A stretch of DNA of 64,000 nucleotides from Lasiosphaeria ovina. Its lineage: Eukaryota > Ascomycota > Sordariomycetes > Sordariales > Lasiosphaeriaceae. Each line of letters begins with the position of its first letter. Position 1 is the stretch's first letter. The stretch is from the NCBI GenBank assembly GCA_033439765.1, contig JAULSN010000013.1, positions 434,001-498,000 on the forward strand, read 5' to 3'. Below the pieces are notes generated by a model. That model saw only the letters and a program-made list of their open reading frames with translations. It ran no database searches and was not told the origin of the DNA. Both the position numbers and the translations under genes were made by a program. Shown piece after piece: positions 53,198 to 61,967 of the stretch.

Positions 53198-53302
53198 ACT
53201 GAACACTGAACACTGAACACTGAACACTGAACACTGAACACTGAACACTGAACACTGAACACTGAACACTGAACACTGAACACTGAACACTGAACACTGA
53301 AC
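53198..53302 (+). repeat. 15 perfect copies of the heptamer ACTGAAC before the kinase start
   Basis: 105 bases of uninterrupted 7-bp repeat end three bases before the ATG at 53306, so they should form the end of the promoter or the 5' leader. An upstream run of 18 C (53099-53116) adds to the low complexity. Confidence 0.95.
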
Positions 53303-53305
53303 ATC

Positions 53306-55236
53306 ATGAACGCCCTGCGACTACGAAATCAAGGCCACAACCCGCTGTTCAGCCCAGACATTGCCACGGCCGGCCAGCGTGGCAGCGTCATTCCCTCGCT
53401 CATGTTCGCATTGCAGGACTTGGATGAGTTTCTACCCGAAGACCTGGAGCACGTCAGACAGCTAGGCAGCGGCACCTCCTTCCGGGTCGTGTGCTTCAGA
53501 GACACGGACACAGGCAAGCTCGTGGCGGTGAAAACCCCCCGCCAGCAGCCGGGACGGCGTGGTGGCGGTACTACACCTGCACCCCATGGCGGGAGCGAGG
53601 CTGTGTTGCGTGAGCTCAAGCTCGCTGCACACCCCCCGTTTGCGCAACATCCTGGGCTGGTACGGCTCCTGGGCGTGTTGGAGCCTGAGCTGGAGGGCGA
53701 GACGATCAAGGTGTCTCTGGTCTACGAGTACTCGGAGCTGGGGACGCTGGGCGACCTCCTCGGCCAGCACCACCGTGTCTGGGACGACGCGCTCGGCCCC
53801 GCCCAGCAGCGACGCATGCTCGCCGCCGACATGACAGCAGGCCTCGAGGCGCTGCACGTGTCCAACGTCGTGCATGGAGACATGAAGCCCGACAACATTC
53901 TCTTGTTTCCTGTTCCTGCTGGCGAGACAACCGACTCCAACGCCAGCAACGGCAGCGGCACTAGCACCGGCACCGGCTCCCGTCTCATGGCCAAGCTCAG
54001 CGATTTCGGAAGCGCCATTGTCGAGGACACAATCTTCACCACCAGGAATAGCGCCTTGTACCAAGGGACGCCCATGTTCACCCCCGGATGGGTCACCGAG
54101 ATGGGCGGGCAGATCCCCTTCCATCTCGGTCCCCTGTGCGACCTGTATGCGCTGGGGCTGACCATCTGGAGCATGTACCGCGGCGCGTATTTCTTCTCCA
54201 CCACGACACCTGCAGAGCAGCAGCAGCAGCAACGGCCCGTCAGCAGCGGCTTTTCCTCGTCGTCGTGGCAGAGCATATCGTGGCTCTCGGCCGTCTATGC
54301 CAACGACACGCTCCTTGGCAGCATGCCGCAAACGGATCGCGACATGCTCGACGAAGCTATGAATCTTTGCGTCTTCCAGTCTGAATTCTCGCTCACCGCC
54401 CCCATCGTGCCCTTGGCGCGGCAGCAGGTGTTGAATAGGGACAGCTTCGGGCGCGTCTCTATCGTCAAAGCTATTTTGACCGGGTGCGTACGCCGTTGGC
54501 CGTGCTGAACTTACCCATCCAGTCCCCTGATCCCCCCCGGGGGGGCGGCTACATTTTCCCCACTAATGCTAACGACAAGTCTATCTACTTACCTAGTCAC
54601 CCTGGCGACGCTCCTGTGCAGGAACCATTCAGTGCAAAATACGGCCGTTTCCACGTTTGTTTCCCTTCGTTTCCCCGCCGCCTATGCCCCATGGCATCCC
54701 GGTCCGACCCATGTTTTTTTCTGTCCCTTCACTAACCCAGGTTTGATGCTGCATGATGCATTCTAGATGACTGGCACCTACTCGTGGTCGCTTCAGGCTG
54801 CGTTGCTGGAATCCGTCAAGAATCTCGTCTATAATCCTCGCGTGCCTCGCGGGGATAAGGGGCTTTCCTGCCTCCAGCTCAGCTCCTTCTTCGCGTCGGG
54901 CCTGGGGTGCAGGCGAGACGTGGGCGAGGCGAAGCGCTATTTCACCATGGCAGCCGAGTTCAACAATCCCGTCGCGGAGCTCCTCATACACCGCGTCTTT
55001 CAAGCCCTGTGTTTGCCGCCGCCGGCGCTGAGCCCCGATTCACTGCCGAGAAGCGCTGACGATGAGCTGCCGACGCCTTCTACCCAGGCAAGTTCGCCGC
55101 CTTCTGGCCATGACGCAGCCGCCGACGACCCGGCCCAATCGCGACTGGAGCTGGACATGCCGACGAGCGATGACAGCGAGATATGGTCGAATGACATTGA
55201 CGACATGAATGAAGATGAAGAAGATGATTATGATGT

Positions 55237-55275
<39 letters not shown>

Positions 55276-57330
55276 TGATAACCGCGTCCGGTATTCCTTG
55301 TTCCTTCTCAGCGCTACTCTCCACGAAGCAGCCTCTGGGCCTGGGGTACCGCCTGAGGCCTGGTACTGCTCGTTCATGAGGTCATGGAATCGCAATGCCC
55401 TGGCACGGGTTCTCGGGGAGCTGCCGGTCGTCTCGGACCCCGACGGCGTGACATACCGGGACATACACGATCCTGACCTGCTGCGAGACAGTCTGCAACG
55501 CCTCAGCCAGGGGAGAGCGCTAGCCCTCCGACGTCGCTCGGACGACGGGATCGACATGGACGACCAGGTGCTTCACTTGGCAGCCACGTGCGGAGCGGCC
55601 GAGGTGATCCAAGCGCTGCTCGACCACGGCGCCGATATCAACGGGCTCGACGCCGCCGGGAAGACGCCGTTGCATCACGCTACGGGAAACGGCCAGGCGG
55701 CGGCCACCCGGCTGCTGGTCGCGCGAGGGGCCGACGCCTCGCTCAAGAGCCCGTCGGGAGAGTTCGCGCTGCAGAACCTCTGGATGTTCGACGACGGCGT
55801 CGTGGCCGAGATGGCCACGTTGCTCGTCACGGATGGCGGCGCAGATGTAAACGCGGTCTCCGACACGCACACGTTCGACATCTTTTCCCAGGCGTCGCGA
55901 CACGGCTCGGCGCTCCACGCGAATGTCGCCATGCGCAGCTCGGCGGCTGTCCGCTGCCTCCTCGACCTAGGGGCTAATGTAAATATCCGAGGGTCCGAGT
56001 CCTCCGACACGCCCCTGGAGCTGGCATCGAAGTACCATTTCCCAGAGATGGTCGATCTGCTCCTGCGACGGGGGGCTAGCCTGTCTGTTCCCACGGCCGA
56101 TGGAAGGCCGGGCTGGGCCCTGCACGCGGCAGGTATGCCTACAGCACCTTTACTCCGGTACGTACGTACGTACGGGCGTTCTATGGCCGGTAAAACCGCC
56201 AATCTTCGCTCCCCCTTTTGTTTCTATTTTCTTCCAAATTTTCTTTTATTAAAAAATAAAGAAGAAGGAAGCAATATCTTTTGCCTATTAACAGTGGCTA
56301 TAGTTGGTTACACCACGGACCGAACTGGTTCGAGGCGGCCGTAGAGACGGCCAGGCGTCTCCTTAGTGAGGCAGATGCCTCAGGCGTGGACTTGGAAATG
56401 CGCGATAATCAAGGTCTGACAGCCATGGAGGCAGCCATGCAAGAGAGTGGTGACGACGGCAGGATCATCAGTGCCTTTTTGCTTGCTGGCGCCGATATGC
56501 CCTCGAGGGCCATCTACCATGCCGCGGTAAGTTGCAGCAAAGCCAACTGCGAGAAGCTCGACCTCGTTCTAGACCACTTCCGGCAGGTGCCCCCCGTCGA
56601 GGACGAGGCCAGCGCCATCCCCGACGCCGTCCTCATGTGCGCCGCGAAGGAGTCCATAGCGGGGCTGACCAGTCTCGCCCATCACCCGTCGAGTGCGCGG
56701 CTCTTCACGGCCGCGGACAGCGGAGGAATGACGGCCAGCCACTCGGCCGCGCGCCAAGGCCTGCTGTCGGTGCTGTCCTGGCTGCAGCTGAACGGGGCAC
56801 TCTCGCTGGAAGACGACGACACGGGCTGTTCGCCGCTCGGATACGCCATCTGGTCCGGGTCCCGGGATTGCACATCCTTCCTTCTCGACGAGACCGACGC
56901 CCCGCTCTTGATACGCAGAGGCCGGCTGGAGGGCATGTCGGTCCTCTACTTTGGGCTGCGCGGCGAGACCTGCGACGGCGTGTCCCGCCTGGCGCACCTG
57001 CTCTCGGCCGACCTCCCACGCGGCCGCCAGCGGTTCCCGCAGTTCCTCCACGCTCGGGTACTCGATGCCACGGTGTCGGCCACCGGGGACACGCTGCTCC
57101 ATGTCGCCGCGGCGCGCGCCGACTACGAGTCCGTGTTTTCGCTTCTCAGGGCCGGAGCGGCCAGCCTGCCCAACCGCGAGGGCAAGTACCCGCGCCATGC
57201 AGCGCGGGAACGCCTCGACCAACTACGCGAGCTCGAGACAGCCGCCGAGAATAATCAAACGGCCATGATTTTACGAACGAGTCTAGAAGCCACTCTGGCC
57301 CAGCTTGACGCCGCGGCTGAAAAGGATTGA
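53306..57330 (+). CDS. Protein kinase fused to Sel1-like and ankyrin repeats
   Basis: Proposed exons: 53306-54487, 54767-56157 and 56295-57330, about 1,202 residues. The kinase part has LGSGTSFRVV (glycine loop, about 53-62), VAVK (K76), HGDMKPDN (catalytic loop near 190, with G in place of R of HRD) and SDFGSA (near 234). Exon 2 opens with LSSFFASGLGCRRDVGEAKR, then YFTMAAEF, a Sel1-like unit. It then has a poly-Asp run from a GAC microsatellite (55238-55276) and ankyrin units (LHLAATCGAAEVIQALLDHG, TPLHHATGNGQAAATRLL). Exon 3 has more (TASHSAARQGLLSVLSWL). The second intron (GTACGT, 137 nt) is well supported. The first (279 nt, GTACGC) is less sure, and two separate genes are possible. The architecture matches fungal kinase-ankyrin proteins linked to allorecognition. 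It is divergent from the caspase-like gene, 438 bp apart. Confidence 0.7.
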
Positions 57331-57370
57331 TTGAGATGTCACGGGCGAGAGAGCTAGAATACCTAGTTAA

Positions 57371-58650
57371 CTAATCGTTCAGCTGCGTGACGAATACAAC
57401 CAAGATTGCAGCGTAGCTGTTTCGTGTTATCGCTCGTCAGCCCCTTGGATCGTAGCATTGGGTTGCTTTCCCTTTGTACTTACGTGGCAGTCCCAACAAA
57501 TACCTCCACCCGTCTCGCCAAGGTTAGCTCGAGAAAGATGGCCACGGCGACGATTGAAAACATGACAACGCCAAGCCGCGCTCCTTCGTTCTGTAGCAGG
57601 TACAGGATGATTATGGGAACGGTGAGGACGAGGACGACCATGGTGGTGCCGATAATTCTGATGATCAGCTCTATCCTCTCCCGCGACCGGAGGTGGACGT
57701 TCTCGTCTTGGCTCTCCAGGCAAGGGGTCTGGGCAGGGCTGTTTTTTTAGCTTGAATCCAGAGAGTTTGCCAGTGCCACAGACCTTGGGAGCAAATAACT
57801 AGACACGTGGCGGTGAGCATCGAGATTTTCTTGTTCGACATGTTTAGGCCGGGGGGGGATGGACAACCACCTACCCAGTCGCCGACACGGGCTAGATATC
57901 CCGTTCGGAACAGTTTATGCGCGCCGCAGTAGAGCGACCCAGTGTCGTGCTGCGGGGCTAGGGCGAAGAGATCATCGACTGCGTCGACAAAGTCGGATTC
58001 CTCCTTGATGAGCGGCTTATTGTTGTGCAGCCAGTTCTTCAGGCTCTCGACGTGAAACAGGTGGGGGCTGGGCAGTGCCGCAACCCTCCGGTACGACGCG
58101 ATCGCCGACTCTGGAAGCAGAAACACAATAAATCTCGCCATCCCCATCAACACGACCAGATCCGCTGTGCTGCATGGATCTCTCCCCTCGCAGGCAGCTA
58201 TAAATCGAGAGAGAGTAATAACTCACCGTAGTATTTCAGGGCGGCCTCAATCTCCTCCGTCACAATGGCCCTCTCTCGGCTCCCGTCATGGCGGCGCGAC
58301 GCCAGGTAGACGCGGTGCTGCTCATCAGCGTCCAGCTGGTCCAGACGCGCCTCCAGCTCAGCGAGCCGGTCCTGCGCCAGTAGGACCCGCCGAGTAAACA
58401 GGCGCGTGAACCGCCGGGCAACAAAGAAGCCTGGCTCGGCCGCGAGCAGGCCGGCAAGCCTCGGGTAGCCGAGTTTCAGATCCTCGACTATGGGCGGAAC
58501 GCAAGAAAGGCGTATGAGTCAGCAACTTCGCGTGATGTGCGTTCGGAGGGCAGGTAACTTACGCCTCATGATGAAGACAGGCCCGTGATGAGACGATCCC
58601 GTTGCGTCTTCGCTCTGCCGTGTTTTGAGGGGGGTTGAGTTTTGGACCAT
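57371..58650 (-). CDS. DUF6594-type membrane protein
   Basis: Five exons: 58650-58563, 58487-58227, 58110-57875, 57728-57484, 57416-57371. All introns (67-146 nt) keep phase; donors are GTAAGT, GTGAGT, GTAGGT and GTAAGT. The product is 291 residues. The N-terminus DLKLGYPRLAGLLAAEPGFF and the following RLFTRRVLLAQDRLAELEAR form the typical start of DUF6594 proteins. The mid part has PSPHLFHVESLKNWL and DDLFAL. The C-terminus has two to three hydrophobic helices (TTMVVLVLTVPIIILYLL, VVMFSIVAVAIFL, YAAILVVFV). Function is unknown. The acceptor of intron 3 (57729) could instead lie 12 bases further on. It ends 40 bp from, and convergent with, the kinase-ankyrin gene. Confidence 0.8.
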
Positions 58651-59383
58651 CTCAGGCAGCCGCCGCCCAAAGCCAAGGTAGGCAGAACTGCAGCATTGGG
58701 AAAAGAAACGGGCGGGGTACTTCCACCAATAACTGTTTCCCTTCCGCAAGTGGGTGTGGTGGTGGTTTCTACACAGCCTGGTCCCCTCCGACGAAAGAAA
58801 AAACTACAGGCACCTATGGATCGGTAGGCCTGGAAGCAAGGAGTGTTATCTCCACTTTTCCACGCGCTTCTATCTAGAGACCTGGGACCTATATAACTGC
58901 CAAACTCATTTTTTTTTCTTCTCGAAATTCAGTTCTTCTCGAGGAACAACTTTTCATCTACGTACACTGTCCTCAGCTACCTCGATCTCAACAAGTGCAT
59001 TGTGCATTCGCACGGACGGCAATTTGGTTGCGTATCCTGGGTTAGCTCCGAAAATTGTTACATCTTGTGCTGCGAGTCAGTTGCTAGTAAAATGTGCAAA
59101 AAAAAACTAGTGGAACTTTTGCCCCCGTCTACCACTGCACTCTGGAGGGAGACATTTCTGGGCGGGGCAGGTGGAGTCAAGGAAGCGCGATGTCTCTGTG
59201 TTGGCGGACCATCGCACCATGCCTTCCCTCTTTGGCGGCCCTCTCTACCATGGTCCCCCAAAACTATGGTGCGCCAGCCTGGAAATTGAGTTTGGCACCG
59301 GTGCGAGGGAGCAAGAGCGCACTGTATTTACCTCGGGTAGTTAAGCCCACCTTCGCCTGCAGACCAGACTCACCCTCTGCAAC
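58651..59383. other. Divergent promoter region, no gene seen
   Basis: Between the DUF6594-type gene (-) and the Cys-rich gene (+). Short ORFs only. Confidence 0.5.
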
Positions 59384-60334
59384 ATGAGCTCAACCACCTT
59401 CGACGAGAAGGCGCACAAAAAGAAAAAAAAAACAGCAACCATGAGGCCCATGGGCTTTGGTGCGGCATCTGATGCCAAATTTCTACAAGACCAGCTCTTC
59501 CTTCTCAACATCCCCCTCGCCGCCGCTCACTATATGCGCAAGCTTGTCAACTTTGCTGGCAGCTCCAACGTCAGAAGCCAAGGCGGGCTTGCCCTGCCAG
59601 CAGAGCTCTGGCACATGATTCTGGACGAGATGGAAGAGGAAGCGGAACGCAAACCCCAGTTCTGCTTCGCCAAGGCGGCCATAGCGCCATCTCTGTCCTC
59701 GCCAACCGAAACAATCCTCCGCTGCGTGCGACACGAGTTCGACTTGCGGGTCCCTGGAAAACCGGACCGCATACGTGTACTTGCAGGCAATCTACAGAAC
59801 CCGGCCAGCATCGCCGACTTCGAGTACTTCCTTGAAAATGCCACGCCCGAAGAGGCCGCCAAAATTAACGAAGCCAGCGACAAAGTGCGTGCCAGATTGG
59901 AGGACGAAGACGAAGACAAGCCAATACACGAGTCTATCGCCAAGATCCCGAAGCTAAACAAGCTGTCTGGTCTGGGGAATGTGTTTTATATCTTACAGGC
60001 CCAAGACGCGCCGCAGGGGAAGAAATCGGGCCTGTACTATAATGTTGAGGTTCCGGATGTCATCGCCCGGATCGACCGGGGTCGGTGCTGGGTGTGCTCC
60101 GGCAGGTTCATAGGATGTATTAGCGGCCGATGCGCGGGGTCTGCCAAGGAGATGTTTGGTTTTGATCGTGAACATATTGGATGTGGCTCCTCCCTCGTCT
60201 GTCCACTGTGTGTGGGGATGGAGCTTTCTGATGACCACTTAGACTCGTTGCATTGGGAGGAGCACAGCGGAAAGAGGGATGAAAAGATGGAGCGGCGCAT
60301 TAAAGCACGACTGAGTGAACTCGGATACAACTAG
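59384..60334 (+). CDS. Hypothetical protein with C-terminal Cys-rich zinc-binding-like region
   Basis: A single exon of 316 residues from ATG 59384 (context caacATG). The N-terminus is basic (KAHKKKKKT). Residues 69-85 (GLALPAELWHMILDEME) resemble the first helix of an F-box. Near the C-terminus lie CWVCSGRFIGCISGRC and CGSSLVCPLC, spaced like a four-Cys or double zinc knuckle. Such proteins are common hypotheticals in Sordariomycetes. Structural zinc binding is inferred from Cys spacing. The frame is intact. Confidence 0.65.
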   Translation: MSSTTFDEKAHKKKKKTATMRPMGFGAASDAKFLQDQLFLLNIPLAAAHYMRKLVNFAGSSNVRSQGGLALPAELWHMILDEMEEEAERKPQFCFAKAAIAPSLSSPTETILRCVRHEFDLRVPGKPDRIRVLAGNLQNPASIADFEYFLENATPEEAAKINEASDKVRARLEDEDEDKPIHESIAKIPKLNKLSGLGNVFYILQAQDAPQGKKSGLYYNVEVPDVIARIDRGRCWVCSGRFIGCISGRCAGSAKEMFGFDREHIGCGSSLVCPLCVGMELSDDHLDSLHWEEHSGKRDEKMERRIKARLSELGYN

Positions 60335-61212
60335 GACCCAGAGTTCCACTGAGCTAGCCCGTAAGCTCCCTTTTCTTCTTGCACAGGGTTCACAGCGTTC
60401 TCTATTAGATACGCGCTTAGGCCTGTGGCAGAGCGCCGGAGATATGGTGCAAAGGATTCAGGATTGTCCAGGATCAGGAGTTGATAGCCTAGTATTTTAC
60501 CTTGTTCTTCGCCTGCCAAAGACGTCTTGGACCAGGCTCACAAAACTGACTTGATATGTGAATTTGGCTAGTGATAACTCGGTGTGAATGCCGTCTTGGT
60601 TTGCCACCACACATGCCCCTTGTTAACTTAGAGTTAGTTCATTGACACGCAATTGGCCAGAGAAGCATCCAGGTATCCCAGAGCATGGTATTCCATCCAA
60701 CGAGGATCCGGATCCAAACTGATCGTAGATAGGTGTGTCCCGACTAGCCGTGGTTCCACCGATGCACATTTGTGGTTGAGGCCCAAGTCTTTCCTCGTAA
60801 CTGGTCCGAAAACCGGAATGGTCGTGAATTAACCATGATTCTAGCACACCAAGCTAAGACCCACAGCAAAGGAACCCAAGAGAAACTTGAAATTTGAAGC
60901 CTGGTAGAAAAGGAACCACGGACCGTGCGTACGCTGTGAGAAGCAGCAGCAAATAAAGTTCTCTAAAAGTGAATTGTCTCTGGCTCTCTTCTGTCTAGGC
61001 AACAACTTGACCCATGGAACACCCAACCTTCTTGCCGCGGCATCGTTAGGCCTTTTTTTCTTCACGCTTTTTGAGAAAACCATAAACAGTTCTCTTTTCC
61101 TAGCCCTGCAGTAAGCTCCCTTTCCCTTCATTTCCACCAAAACAGACACCATACGCAACACACACACATAAAGCACAAAATCTGCACGACGAACGCCACG
61201 CACGCCGCGACC
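60335..61212. other. Intergenic, promoter-like end
   Basis: No supported gene. The last 150 bases are pyrimidine-rich with a CA run, like a fungal leader, and lead into the ATG at 61213. Confidence 0.45.
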
Positions 61213-61299
61213 ATGAGCTCCAAAGGCGAGGTTCCTGGTTTGCCAGGCCTGGTCAACGACCTCCTCCCCGCCGACCGCGAGCGCCTCCTCGAATCACCG
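61213..61299 (+). pseudogene. First exon of an unknown gene, cut by an LTR fragment
   Basis: An ATG in good context (gcgaccATGAG) opens 29 codons (MSSKGEVPGLPGLVNDLLPA then DRERLL) before the frame enters LTR sequence at 61300. The leader is CA/CT-rich. The downstream part of the gene has been lost or displaced. The product is not recognised. Confidence 0.4.
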
Positions 61300-61456
61300 G
61301 TGTCCCATGCCCCCGAGGTCCCAGCCCCGGGGCATCGGCCACCCGGCGTGGTCCCGGGGACCCGAGCGACACGGCGCGGGACCCTGGGACGCCCCTGATT
61401 GGCTGTCCCCAAACCGGGTGTGCCCCACGCTCGTGCATTCTTCAGGGATTCGTAAC
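61300..61456 (-). repeat. LTR D, truncated U3 of the TGTTACG family
   Basis: On the minus strand it starts TGTTACGAATCCCTGAAGAA at 61456 and follows LTRs A and B through the U3, with about 30 extra bases in the middle. It stops at 61300, without R and U5. Confidence 0.75.
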
Positions 61457-61960
61457 AGTACAGAACTTCGCTCTGTGTCCCCATTTACCGCAGTTGAAGC
61501 ATTGTGTAGCTCTCGCTTCGCCCTCGAAGCGCTCGCAGTTATGGTGCATATATTCGATGATCAGCCCCTGGTCGATGAGTCGGATGGCGTCTTCCACGCT
61601 ATAGACTTCGATGAGGAGTTGTATCGATCTAGGCGGCGAGCCGTCTTCGTTACTCCTACGCGGCTCTCTCTTCCGGACTCGAGCAATGGCGGTCCGATTA
61701 GTGTCTGCGATGGCTTTCTGTAGTGGCTCTTCGCAGAGCCTTTTGCGGGGACCTGGTGTGCGCGGGGCGCGTGCGGTGCGTTGCCGCTACCCCGTATCGC
61801 GTCTGCGTATGTTCTGCTCGCTGCCGGGCCCTGGCCGGGTCCCTGCTGGCCTCGTGGGCTCTCGTGTAGTCGGTCGATCTTCTGCTCGATGCGTTGTAAG
61901 GTGCTGTGGACGTCGAAGGGGGGGGGACGGGCGGGGGGGCGCTGCTGCTGCGCTCAAGAT
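61457..61960 (-). pseudogene. LINE (Tad1-like) ORF1 fragment with zinc knuckle
   Basis: On the minus strand a frame reads SIQLLIEVYSVEDAIRLI, then QCFNCGKWGHRAKFC, a CCHC knuckle (C-x2-C-x4-H-x4-C). Upstream (about 61.9-61.7 kb) come TLQRIEQKIDRLHE and SRTYADAIRG. This order is typical of ORF1 of fungal Tad-type non-LTR retrotransposons. The frame ends exactly where LTR D begins (61456/61457), so ORF1 was cut by that insertion and no second knuckle or ORF2 follows. Confidence 0.75.
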
Positions 61961-61967
61961 CGATTCC

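Noticed and set aside
52927..53307. Minus-strand ORF with FSVQCSV repeats
   Set aside because: It is only the translation of the ACTGAAC heptamer array and its flank.
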